Shown here piece by piece: positions 22,078 through 32,096 of a stretch of DNA of 64,000 nucleotides. Under the pieces are notes generated by a model. The model saw only the letters and a list, made by a program, of their open reading frames with translations, searched no databases and was not told where the DNA came from. Position 1 is the first letter of the stretch. The number at the start of each line of letters is the position of its first letter. The stretch is from Dactylonectria macrodidyma (taxonomy: Eukaryota; Ascomycota; Sordariomycetes; Hypocreales; Nectriaceae). The stretch spans positions 1 through 64,000 of the forward strand of contig JAGMUV010000028.1 of the NCBI GenBank assembly GCA_020744425.1, given 5' to 3'. Made by a program: the position numbers and the translations under genes.

Positions 22078-23968
22078 TCAATTCAGCTTGCTGATCTCGC
22101 TAAGGGAGGAATAGGTGTCTGTCAATCGCCTAGCAAGTGCGGTGTCCAGAAACGACAACGAAACGCTAGACTCCACGACCCGTCTGTCCACGGTTCTAGT
22201 CGATCTCAAGCACTCCAAGAGACGAGACCAGTCCACAGCGCAACCATCTCTAAGGCAGCGTGTTTGAGATGCCTGCATAACCGCCATTGATGTCATGAAA
22301 ATAGTGGCAAAGAGCGTCCAGCGATTGACGATGCAGTCTCTAAGGCAAACCAGGATACTTGGCATTAGGTTCATGTATGCATCAAAGAACTTTTCGCAAT
22401 GCTGGAGCACCTCGGACGTGGCGATGCCGTCCTGAATGCTTTGATACACTGCCGGCCAGTATATCGATAATTTGCAACAATAATACTGGACACGAAGGAA
22501 GATTCCAAGAGGCTCAACAGGTTGAAGGCTGCTGGGGGGAGTACGAAGATCGGGATCGAAGTTGAGATGTTGGAATCGGACCAAATCTGGTAGGTAACGG
22601 TACCATTCGTCGACCTGGAGTTCCAGTTCTATCGCGATATTTGGGGCGTAAACAATTTCACCCTCGGCCGTTTTGCTAATGGCAGTGTTGCAGCGATGCA
22701 ACATACGCCTCATGGAGATCTCGGCGAGGAAATAGGACTGCATTCTATCGGTGCAGACATTTTCAGCCGATCCTATTGTTGCTGGAGACGAAGTTGCGCT
22801 TCGTGGCGATGCTACGTCCACGTCAAACTGCCACGCGCGGCGACCATCAGGCAACGCAACTTTGTCGTCGTGGTCCCAGATACGGCTATGCACCACGTCG
22901 AATTGAACGGTGAGCTCGCTCTCTAGGAGCAGCACGGCCCAATAGGCTCTTTTCGCATCTTCGTAGAGCTCGCCATCGCTCGCATCCACGTATCTCAGTA
23001 GATTCTGCACCTTGAACGAGGCAATCATGGCATAGTCGTATGCCTGCAATGGCTTACAAAGGCAGCAATGGTAGATGCTGAGAAGCACAAGACACTGCAC
23101 GCTCTCGATGCTGCTCTCGACGAGCACTGCCGGCAAGGAGGACATGGCAGCTTCCAGGTAGAGCTCACTGGTGTTGTCACAAGGCGAAACGCCCAGAGCA
23201 TGGTCCTGCTGGGCGAGCATGCCAATTGCGGCGACCAACAACACCATGCAGGACGTGGAACCTGGTGTCAACGGCCCTGAGATAACGCCGAGGTAGCGCT
23301 CTGAGAATCCCGGGCGAAGCACCGGGTACCAGATATGGACATGGGTCGAGAAAGCAGCAAGTGCCGCGAGAGCTTGGTGTTGCTGTATGAGGCACACGCG
23401 TGGTCCATTGCCTCCCCCAACTGGAGGGGCCTTTCGCTCAAGCCTTGCAAGCTCCTGAGCGAAGCCGGGGCTAAGGCCGAGAGTAGTCATGATGCAATCG
23501 GTCCCTATCAGTTGAAATGGCAGTTTCTCTTGGCCGGTGAAAACGTGGTTTCCCCGGCTCTGGCCTATGACCTGCCTATCCGAGTCTCGGGGAGGCTGCT
23601 GAGTGTGAGGCAGAAGGCTCGTGATGTAGTCGAGGCGTTTATTCATGGCGGCGAGTTCCGTTTCCACTCTGCAGGCGGGTTAGCACAAGCCAGTGGGATG
23701 CCAGATGGCAGACCTACCGGGATGTCGGGCCGGGCAGGTTCTGTTCAAAACGTTCGTAATGGCACTCGACTCCACGTGTGAGGCAATAGCCACAAGAAGG
23801 TTTGCGACTGTCACATTTGGTTCTCCTAGCCCTGCAAGCGTTGCATGCAATAGTGGTCCGAGTCCGGCCGCGAGCCCGAGTCTTCCTTGGAGGACTCCCT
23901 GGGGGGGCATCTGGAGGGGACGCTGGTGGACTGGCGTCCCTCCGGGAAACAAGAGCGAGATGCTGCAT
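22078..23968 (-). CDS. Zn2Cys6 transcription factor with fungal-specific middle domain (613 aa)
   Basis: Exons are 23968-23718 and 23668-22078; the 49-nt intron has donor GTAGGT and branch GCTAAC. A Pro/Arg-rich N-terminus leads to a perfect binuclear zinc cluster, Cys at 42, 45, 52, 59, 62 and 69 (C-X2-C-X6-C-X6-C-X2-C-X6-C), within ACNACRARRTKCDSRKPSCG. A short coiled-coil (ELAAMNKRLDYI) follows as dimerisation linker. The long C-terminal part has the fungal_trans pattern, including CMVLLVAAIG and SIESVQCLVLLSIYH. The protein is nuclear and sequence-specific. Its position next to two sugar porters and the GH32 gene suggests it regulates that set; its own target is unproven. Confidence 0.9.
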
Positions 23969-24550
23969 GTGTCGAGCTGCAAGTCCCCCGGTTGCAACGC
24001 TGTCGAACTGAGGCAGAAGAAAGTCGGGACTGATGACCGACCTCCGCGACCTGAGTCTTCGTGCGTGATTTGCTTGACAGGGGCACTAACCCTTCCCCGC
24101 ACCACACCACGAGTGTGCTGACAACCAGAGAACCCCCCTGGTTAAAACTATGGCCCGAAATGGACGTCTCAACGAATGGCAACGACACCTTTAAATAATA
24201 ACGTACTTGATAAGCAGAACTTATCGTGGGGTCGTTTTGCGGAGTAATTTCGGGAAATCGTATGCGATTACACAACTACCACCTGATAAGTGCCTGGCGC
24301 CGCGTCATGCGAATATCTCGACGGCCAGTGGCCCAATCGAGGCCGTTCCGGGGCTTGGGGGGCTGCTACACTCCAGCGGTGCGTTTAGTCTAGGAGCGGC
24401 GCTGTATAGGCTACTGGCCGTCGAGATATTTGCGCGTGTAGCGCCGGGAAGGGATTGGGGGAGGCCTAGGCTCTGCTATAAGGACTATGACATAACAATG
24501 CACTAATCCTACGGCTCTTTAATCTTTAAAAATACGTCTTCTAAATAGAT
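23969..24550. other. intergenic region with a long inverted repeat
   Basis: Promoter of the Zn2Cys6 gene followed by the inverted repeat listed next. No gene supported. Confidence 0.45.
24293..24447. repeat. imperfect ~38-bp inverted repeat around a GC-rich ~80-bp core
   Basis: The left arm holds AATATCTCGACGGCCAGT (24312-24329) and the right arm (24411-24432) holds its exact complement ACTGGCCGTCGAGATATT. Outward, weaker pairing continues (CCTGGCGCC against GGCGCTACACG). The element is much GC-richer than the transposon that follows. It could be a small MITE-like element or a structured site. Confidence 0.6.
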
Positions 24551-26420
24551 ATATAACGTACATGATAAGCGAATGTCCCAGACAAGCGAATGTCCTAAAA
24601 ATCCTAACCTCTAAGATTAAAACCTCAATATAACCACAGCAATACAATCAATCAATTAAAACTAATCGCTATGCTCTTCTCCAGAGGTCTCAATTATAGC
24701 CTGACAGGTCCTTGCATTATGACCAGCCTTTCTACATATTCTACAGCGCCTTTCCCTCGATAGCGCCAACCTTCGCCGACCACTATTTCTCAATGATTTA
24801 GCCACTACCTGCGCATTAACGTCTCTCTGATCCATCTCATCCCTTCCCTCATCTAGAGTTATCTTTCCTCCTTTACTTAGGCGGGTTTTTTTGGCTCTGC
24901 GCTGCTTGCTAAGAGTCTCATTCGCCTGTCGAAGAATCTGGACCTCAGCTTTCAATAGGGCATTCTGATGCATTATTGCCTTTGTTCCCTTTGAAAGTGA
25001 CTTAAGCGCTTTGAGAATTGATGTTGGAGAGCTGCTCTGATGCTTTCTCATTCGTCTTTCGAGATATTCAGACTGAGAGCTAGCCTCAAGCATGGTCTTT
25101 GGGGTCTTTAAGACCTAAGGGTCGGGGAGGCTAACATCCTCCTCGGCCAGTGTTAGAGTCTGTAGCTGTACATTAAGCTTTGATATAACATTTTCTGGGT
25201 CTAAAGGAGTAAGTCCAGCCCCTCGAAAACCCCCTTTGATATTGCTTGCCGTTATGGCGGCTTGGTGGGCGGTATAAAAGGCTGGGAAGAACTTAGTCTT
25301 TAAAACGTGGGTTATAGAGCATCTGATTAACCGCTCAATTTCTCGACCGTAGGCTGTTTTAAGCGGCCTAAAGCACCCGATATTAAGAGGCTGAAGTAAA
25401 TCAGACGAATGAGGTAGCATATAAAGCGTAATAATGTCATTCTGTTTATAATATTTCTTAAAGTCGACTGAGTGGTGACTTTCGTGCCTATTAAGGATCA
25501 GAAGACGATAGCGACCGGTCAATCGATTCTTCGTATGCTGGTCAAAGTGCTTAAGCCACTGAAGACCCGTCTTATTGTCAGTCTAGCCATTTGGAGTTGT
25601 TATAATAGCCCAATCGCCCGGGAGGTTGCTTTCCTAGTACCAGCTAGCGAGGTGATATGGGCCCATAACTACAATGAACGGCTGGATTGCCCAGCCTTCT
25701 GCATTGATCGCTTGAATGACTGTAACCCATTCCCGGTTTCCAGGCTGGACTGATTTCGGGTTTCTACGCTTATCTGCGCCTGTAATGACTATTCTGCTTG
25801 CGATTATGCCCATTATAAAGCCGGTCTCATTAAAGTTATAGATATCGGCTAGGTCGATACTATATTTCGCGATTGTGTTCTCTACGAGCCTGAACCAATT
25901 GCGAATAATGGCTGGATCTTCGCATTTGGCCTTTTGATAGTCGTATTTACGAAAAAAACGCGTCTTAAGCTCTTAGTGTCGCCTGACGAAGTTAGAAGCC
26001 CAGCGCTTGCCGACAGGTAACGCATCGCGGTCGGCGAGCAGTCGGTTGGCCATTTCTTTAATACCACGCAGTCGCGGGGGAAATCCTCGCGAATCTAGGT
26101 CGAGAATGAATTGAATAATGATCTGTTCCTCTAGATCAGATAGCTTGCGTGACTTAGGGATAATATCGCGTTGAGACTGCATGCCTTTCTGGCGGCGCCC
26201 TAGCTTTTTATTGTAGATATAGTAGATTGATGCAGCGCGTCGGATGCTTAATGATGGGTTATTTTGAAGGGCTTGAAGAGCAAGAAGGATGTTTCCCTCT
26301 TTATTAAATTGAGATATGTTTGGTGGTCGTAAATTAATTAATCAAATGGAAGAAAGAGAGATTGGGAGATTTTTGGGACATTCGCTTGTCTGGGACATTC
26401 ACTTATCATGTACGTTATAT
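24551..26420 (-). mobile_element. complete but decayed pogo-type element C with ~53-bp inverted repeats
   Basis: Both ends read inward ATATAACGTACATGATAAG and contain the direct repeat AAGCGAATGTCC twice (one base changed on the right). The right end is at about 26420 and the left at about 24551. Inside, on the minus strand, is one transposase with an N-terminal DNA-binding region, DDE_1 catalytic core and C-terminal zinc knuckle (described separately). Confidence 0.8.
24662..26182 (-). pseudogene. pogo-type DDE_1 transposase with C-terminal zinc knuckle
   Basis: The order is: helix-turn-helix/CENP-B-like region (26182-25882, with SDLEEQIIIQFILD and GKRWASNFVRRH), a DDE core readable through frames and stops (NETGFIMG; LLILNRHESHH; MLPHSSDLLQPLNIGCF), and a C-terminal coiled-coil (ALLKAEVQILRQANETL) followed by a CCHC knuckle CRICRKAGHNARTC. 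The frame is broken by a TAG at 25115-25117, and by one at 25583-25585 where Trp is expected. Asn stands where the second catalytic Asp (LILD) usually is. Inactive. Confidence 0.8.
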
Positions 26421-26984
26421 CTATATAAAATACTACTGCATTCTCTACGTACTGATCCATTGCCATAGCCATTCTTAGTATTATATGACATATACGGATT
26501 CCGTGTGAGCACCTGTCGTTTCCTAAGCTCCTGATCCCTCATCTTCATCTTCATGCCATCCGAGGGAGACCTATAGATCAGGTGATTACGATCAAATAGG
26601 GCATCTAACATCAAGCCCTCGAGCGGCGGTTCTTCGTATTCCCAGCAGACTTCCTTTTGCTAACGAAATCACCCGCCGGTCTCTCCTCGCGACAGCGGGC
26701 ACAGACAACGGAAATTATGTCCATTATAGAGCTCCCGGGAAGTAGATTTAGGACCCATTGCCTAATGAAAAGAAGATATACAGAAGCTGTGACGGGAGCG
26801 TCTGGAGTGCTGGACCCAGGGTGGGGTCGATACGTAACTAGGGCGCACGGGGCAGGCCGCAGGGACTATTAACGCGTCTACGCATCTACGCGCCTGCCCG
26901 CTTTCTCTCTTTCCTCTTCATCGTAGTATTCTCGCAATACAGTGGCATTACCTCTTGAGTTGATCTCATATAGCCCGTGACATG
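26421..26984. other. stretch between two related pogo copies
   Basis: Contains short frames only. A minus-strand frame at 27063-26878 ends with an acidic/basic tail (REYYDEEEREKAGRR) that looks protein-like but matches nothing I recognise. Confidence 0.35.
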
Positions 26985-27434
26985 TCACTTTTAAAGGGAA
27001 TGAAGGCGATAATGCATCAGAACGCCTTATTAAAGTCTGAAGTCCAGATCCTTCGACAGGCAAATGAGACTCTTAGCAAGCGGCGCAGAGCGAAAAGAAC
27101 CCGCCTACGTAAAGAAGGGAAGATGACTCTAGATAAGGGGAAGGATGAAATGGATCAGAGAGATATTAATGCGCAGGAAGTAGCTGAACTGTCGAGAAGT
27201 GGTGATCGAGGGAGGTTGGCGAAGCTAAGGGAAAGGCGCTGTGGAAATTGTAGAAAGGCGGGTTATAATGTAAGGACCTATTAAGTTATAATTAAGACCT
27301 CTGAAGAAGAAAATAGCGATTAGTTTTAATTGATTTAAGTTATTATTGTATTTTTATTAAAGTTTTTATTTTAATAGTGTGAGATTTTTCCGACTCGCTT
27401 GTATTTCTGACTCGCTTATCATATACGTTATATG
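26985..27434 (+). mobile_element. pogo element fragment D (C-terminal part, opposite strand to C)
   Basis: The plus-strand frame 26982-27284 repeats the C-terminus of element C: MHQNALLKSEVQILRQANETL, a basic region, MDQRDINAQ and a partly lost zinc knuckle CGNCRKAGYN (His replaced by Tyr). The 3' end near 27434 carries a variant of the element terminus (CTTATCATATACGTTATAT). The 5' two thirds are absent. Confidence 0.7.
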
Positions 27435-27439
27435 AAAAT

Positions 27440-27664
27440 ATGACTTTAAGGCGAGAAAAGACCAACATCTAGGGGCTGTGAGATATGTGATGAGTGTGCC
27501 GGTAGGTAAATAAGCTGGACCCTATTAAACCATGCCAAATACATGATCTCAACAGTTACATGAGACTTGTGACCGTCGAGGATCAGGACCCGCCATAAAG
27601 ACCGGTCGCGGGGCCGGGTTTCCTCGAGGAAAACCTTAAGAAACCACTTTGGAAGACCCTAATA
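27440..27664 (-). pseudogene. DDE_1 transposase fragment (different pogo copy)
   Basis: In one minus-strand frame the DNA reads LPKWFLKVFLEETRP, then VLILDGHKSH and LIYLPAHSSHISQPLDVG. These are the second catalytic Asp block and the HSSH-QPLD block of pogo-like DDE_1 transposases. No terminal repeats or N-terminus are found. It abuts another gene fragment at about 27664. Confidence 0.75.
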
Positions 27665-28069
27665 CTGTCGTGTGGGTTCCCGGGATGACGTATTGGCCTG
27701 AGATGGGCCCGTGGAAAACCGGCCCTTGCGGGGCACTGGCTACTTGTTCCTGTTGAGGTATGCTGGCCACGGGACTGTTGTAGCTCCCGGTGTCTTCATT
27801 GCCATCAGCCCTGTTCGCAAACATCAGAGATAAGCTGCACTTACCGTCGCCTGTAGACGCTTTGGGAGCATTATCAGTTTGGATATAGCCTTCTAGAATT
27901 GCCTTAGACGCCGAGGCCGCCGTCGCCGCTCCCCTGGGGGCGACGTTGCGAGCCTGGCGGGGGAGTACTTTCTGAAGTGGCTGAATGGGGATTGGTGCGT
28001 CAGGATTGTCTAATCTTTTCCGAAATTCTCTCGGGGCCCCTTCCTGGTCCCTGCTGTACTGTATTCACT
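27665..28069 (-). pseudogene. unidentified gene fragment with a GPVFHGP...GTHTT motif
   Basis: An open minus-strand stretch (about 28069-27845, with REFRKRLDNPDAPIPIQPLQ) can be joined by a 51-nt intron (27794-27844, GTAAGT donor) to a second open stretch. That one ends with QGPVFHGPISGQYVIPGTHTT and then runs into the transposase fragment. The gene is therefore broken at its 3' side. The final Gly/His/Thr motif recalls short prion-like motifs at the N-termini of fungal NLR proteins, but I cannot assign it firmly. Confidence 0.4.
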
Positions 28070-28423
28070 ATTTACTGGGCTCGAATTATAGCAAGTCCTT
28101 TTAAAAAACGCACACATTGATCCCTTGCGCTTGCAGCCTTCTCGACGTTATCTCTGAGCATCCAATTTCTTTCGGACCTGTGGCCGTGGCCCCGACGGGG
28201 GAAACCCTAAAGGGCAATAATTCATCCACGAAGTTGTCCTGACGTCATGGAAACGCGCAGAACCGCGCTACGGATGGTGAAGGCCCAGACGATTCTCGTC
28301 GATCTTCCACGAGGTTCCTCCTCCTCCTCCTCAGGTCGTCGTAGGAAACAAACGTGAAACAGCGGGATACGTCCGATTATTACAACGGTTTTACCCTTCC
28401 ACTTCCAGTGAAGGCTGTTTACC
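28070..28423. other. promoter region of the histidine kinase gene
   Basis: No gene supported. A CTC/TCC-rich tract lies at about 28312-28335. An antisense frame at 28222-28587 overlaps the kinase start and is not supported. Confidence 0.4.
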
Positions 28424-30451
28424 ATGGCACTCAGCGCCACGGTCCCCGCCATGAGCGAGATCCTCGACCTTTCACCTGTCCCAACCTTTATTATCTCGCC
28501 GTCGTATCGCATACAGAGAGTCTCGGCCGGCTTGCTGGAGACGTGGGGTCGCAGACGTGACGAGTTTGTCGATAAAGACCTCTTCATCGCCCTCTACCAG
28601 GGCTCGCCGACTGAACGATTTGATCGCATCCCCCTCGTCCACGCTATCCAGACTGCCGTCGTTGCTCGAGCCCTCCGTCTGTGCCATGCCGCCTATATCG
28701 CGGATGGTGTCTCTTGGACTGCACGGATTACACCCGTCCACAGGGATGGCCAACTACTGTGGCTGTTCTTGGAATGGGACAAGGCTGAACTCCACGTCGC
28801 AGTTGCGGATGGCGGGATGACTCAGAGCTGGCTACTAATAGACGATGCCTTCCGCATCCTCATTCAGGCTGTGAAAGACTACGCCATCTTCCTTCTCGAT
28901 ACTCGAGGAAACGTGGTGACCTGGAATACCGGAGCAGAGCTAAACAAGGGATACAAGAAGGAAGAAATCGTCGGCAAGCACTTCTCCATCTTCTACGGCG
29001 AGGAAGATATCCGGTCCAGGAAGCCTGAGATGGAGCTGGAAATCTGCTTGCGCGAGGGCAGGGTGGAAGATGAGGGCTGGCGCTACCGTAAAGATGGCAG
29101 CCGATTCTGGGCCAACGTCGTCATCACAGCCGTCTATAAGAACGACATTCACGTCGGCTTCGGCAAGGTCACTCGCAACCTTACTGAGCGAAAAGAGGCG
29201 GAAATGCGACTGATTGCCGCCTACGAGGAGAGCACTAAGTTAAAGAATGATTTCCTGGCCAACATAAGCCACGAAATCCGTACGCCGATGCACGGCATGC
29301 TCTCCGCCTGCTCGCTCCTCATGGACGACCGCCTGACTGAGGACCAGCAGGAGACGGCCAACATAATCGAGGAGTCGGGCCGTGTCCTGCTGCAGGTTAT
29401 CAACGATATTCTCGACTACTCCAAGCTTACGGCAGGCAGCTTTTCCATCATCAACGACCCGATTGATGTCGCTACTATCATGACTTCAGTCGTGCGCAGT
29501 GTGCAAACTACTGTACAACCGGGAGTGTCACTAAGCTTGGTCCTGGCACGAGACCTGCCGAAGGTGGCAAAAGGAGATCCTCTCAGGTACCGCCAAATCT
29601 CCGAGAACATTGTCGGCAATGCCGGAAAGTTTACCGAAAAGGGGTCGGTTTCGGTGGTCGTGTCGTTGCTCGCGCAGGATGCGGCCACATACACGATCCT
29701 GACCGAAGTTACCGACACTGGAAATGGCGTGTCCGAGGATGCCGCCCAAAACCTCTTCAAGCCGTTCACACAGCTTGATACTACGTATCAGAAGCGTCGC
29801 CAAGGCACTGGCCTCGGACTATCCATCGCCAAGACGCTCGCTGAGCTGATGGGTGGTGGCATTGGATATACACCTAACCCAGAGAGGCAGGGCAGCGTCT
29901 TTTGGTTCTCAGTCAAGCTCAATAAACTCAACTGCCTTCAGCAGATGCAGGCCGTCAATGCGCAGCCAGAGCGCGGCAGCGGACTGCCGCAACAGCAGGA
30001 CCAACTAGAAATTGACGCCGCGGCGCAGCTGACTAAATTGATGGAGTTGGCTCCGAAGACGCGAATCCTCGCGGCTGAGGATAACGTCATCAACCAGAAG
30101 GTCCTGGTCAGGATGCTGCATGCCTTCGGATTCCAGCACATCACAGTCGTCTCGAACGGCGCCCAGGCAGTCTCGACACTGTCTGCCGCGCCTGACACGT
30201 TTGACCTGATACTCATGGACATCAGCATGCCCGTCATGAACGGTTACGAGGCGACGGTCCGGATGAGGAACAGCGGCGTTCGCCTGCCCATCATCGCCAT
30301 GACCGCGTACGCACTCAAGGGCGATATGGAGCGTTGTTTAGAGAAGGGCGTGGATGACTACATTGCCAAGCCGATGAATAGGCAACTACTAATGAAGAAG
30401 ATGCTGAAGTGGCTGCTAAGGCCTGGCGGCACAGTGCTGGCTACCACATGA
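28424..30451 (+). CDS. hybrid histidine kinase, PAS-HisKA-HATPase-REC (675 aa)
   Basis: A single-exon gene with a good start context (ACCATGG). An N-terminal PAS-like segment comes first. A clear second PAS follows at about residues 145-265 (AIFLLDTRGNVVTWNTGAE, then the GWRYRKDGSRFWANVVITAV block). The HisKA motif is SHEIRTPMHGM with phospho-acceptor His283. The ATPase has an N-box NIVGNAGKF, a G1 DTGNG and a G2 GTGLGLS. The receiver has AEDN, phospho-acceptor Asp599 in LMDISMP and Lys in AKPM. No transmembrane segment is seen, so it is a cytosolic sensor feeding a His-Asp phosphorelay. The short length and single receiver resemble the Fos-1/TcsA type (group IX); group assignment is tentative. 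Confidence 0.92.
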   Translation: MALSATVPAMSEILDLSPVPTFIISPSYRIQRVSAGLLETWGRRRDEFVDKDLFIALYQGSPTERFDRIPLVHAIQTAVVARALRLCHAAYIADGVSWTARITPVHRDGQLLWLFLEWDKAELHVAVADGGMTQSWLLIDDAFRILIQAVKDYAIFLLDTRGNVVTWNTGAELNKGYKKEEIVGKHFSIFYGEEDIRSRKPEMELEICLREGRVEDEGWRYRKDGSRFWANVVITAVYKNDIHVGFGKVTRNLTERKEAEMRLIAAYEESTKLKNDFLANISHEIRTPMHGMLSACSLLMDDRLTEDQQETANIIEESGRVLLQVINDILDYSKLTAGSFSIINDPIDVATIMTSVVRSVQTTVQPGVSLSLVLARDLPKVAKGDPLRYRQISENIVGNAGKFTEKGSVSVVVSLLAQDAATYTILTEVTDTGNGVSEDAAQNLFKPFTQLDTTYQKRRQGTGLGLSIAKTLAELMGGGIGYTPNPERQGSVFWFSVKLNKLNCLQQMQAVNAQPERGSGLPQQQDQLEIDAAAQLTKLMELAPKTRILAAEDNVINQKVLVRMLHAFGFQHITVVSNGAQAVSTLSAAPDTFDLILMDISMPVMNGYEATVRMRNSGVRLPIIAMTAYALKGDMERCLEKGVDDYIAKPMNRQLLMKKMLKWLLRPGGTVLATT

Positions 30452-31456
30452 GAACATTGGTTGATGAATTACCTAGCTACAGAATACAAAATAGGTCTGC
30501 TAAAGGATTCGGAGATTCACCACTTGGTCGCCCGCCTTCAGCTGTACCTAGAGACCCTGTAGAATCTGTCAGGCGTGGTTGACTGTTTCCCCCACTCCAC
30601 TGAAGACTTGTGGGAGGTTGTCCGCGTCGTCTATGGCACGCTCGCATCTTTGCTGTGCTCTCGAGAGTGTCGAGGGCACCTAATGTCCGAAGCTTGCTGA
30701 CTCGACTTTATGTGCGGTCTACATTATCTTATATCCAGAGTACTCTCTGACCTATCTTGAAGATATATAAAATATACCTTTATTATTCCTATAGATTGTG
30801 AGATGCCTATTGAGAAGACTGAGAGACGCAGGTCAATAACTAGAGAGTCATTGGTGGGGGTTATATAGGTATAAGATAAATATCTGCCCATTTAAACTAA
30901 GGCTTAAGCCCGCTAGAAATACCCTCTGTAGTGGCTCGCCAGTGCTTCGACTGTCTGACGCTAGTGGGGCACGTGATAAGTTGTAGTAGGATTTGTAACA
31001 GTAGTATGCAGAGTCGCGGTGAATCATTGTTAAGCTCCGTGTGACATCCTGGAACAAAGAAATTGTTAATTATTAACTGCTCTATGGTGTAGTAAATCGC
31101 GTATTTTGGATGACTACCATAATTCAATCGCTGTCAAAGCCAACAGGAGACCGGTCCCCTACGGGGTCCGCCAATGCCTTTTTGGAACGAGTTGAGAGCT
31201 TGAGAAGTAAGGCGCTTAAAGTAAGGCGCTTACAAGGGCTGGTGGCGTCTGTGTGCGACTAGATTTTTTTGGCCTTTTGGGCGCACAGGCTCTGGCTTAC
31301 TTACTCAGATCCCGCATGCGACAACATTGTAGTTTAAAGCTGCTTCGTGTCTTATTTCTTTGCCATTGGCATCCAATTTATTCAATCTGAATCTTCCTCA
31401 AAAGAGGTAGCATTGAATGATTCTCCATGACTATTGATTACTCGAAATAGGATAAC
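30452..31456. other. gene-poor stretch
   Basis: 3' side of the kinase gene, then AT-rich DNA with short frames only (for example 30848-31127). A short direct repeat AAGTAAGGCGCTTA occurs twice near 31205-31230. No gene supported. Confidence 0.4.
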
Positions 31457-32096
31457 ATGGACACTGATTCAGAACCAGAATTTTCGCCTCCGTCAGCCCC
31501 TACAGGCCAAGCTCCTCCTCCAGGAGCCCCACAATCAGGTGCACCAGCTACAGCAGCGTCAGTCACAAGAAGTACACCAGGATCAATCCAAGCCGTCATC
31601 GTCCGATGCGATGTTGAGAGAATCAGATTCGCACCTTGGCCCGTGACAATGATCCAGGTAGATCATCCCGTCTTCTCTAATTACAACCCCCCCCCCCCCC
31701 CCCCCCCCCCGCGCCGTCCCGCGACTGATCGAGGTTCCGCTGGTCTTTCACCGTGTCGGCACTCAGTCTGCAAACCGGGCCGATCTTGACAACCAGATGA
31801 TCACATATCTTAACATCGACGATGAATCCGGGTTTGCACCCTCAGAGTGGCGTTCCTACGTCGGCACTGTGGCAGTCGCGCGGAAGGACAAGAAGCCGTT
31901 GCTGCCCCAACATCTTGAGGGCGTGTGGATGTACTGTGATTACATTCTGGCCCTCTTTGGGGAGGGAGAAGGCGCACCGACACATTTGTATAATAGACAA
32001 GCACTCGAAGAGTGGTGGAAGAATATTGTGACAAACAGAAGGAGTTTCGCCCAGGCAACGGAGGCGACAGCGATCCGGATGATTGGCGAGCGGTGA
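31457..32096 (+). CDS. unknown protein gene split by a 24-C run (possible frameshift)
   Basis: The first part (31457-about 31690) starts MDTDSEPEF with a Pro/Ala-rich segment, then SIQAVIVRCDVERIRFAPWP and DHPVFSNYN. It meets a run of exactly 24 C at 31687-31710. After the run the protein-like sequence continues in the next frame: VPRLIEVPLVFHRVG before the ATG at 31797, then to 32096 (EWRSYVGTVAVARKDKKPLL, WMYCDYILALFGEGEG). The frames differ by one base. The run length is therefore either wrong in the assembly, variable in the population, or a true disrupting mutation. No family recognised. Confidence 0.45.
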
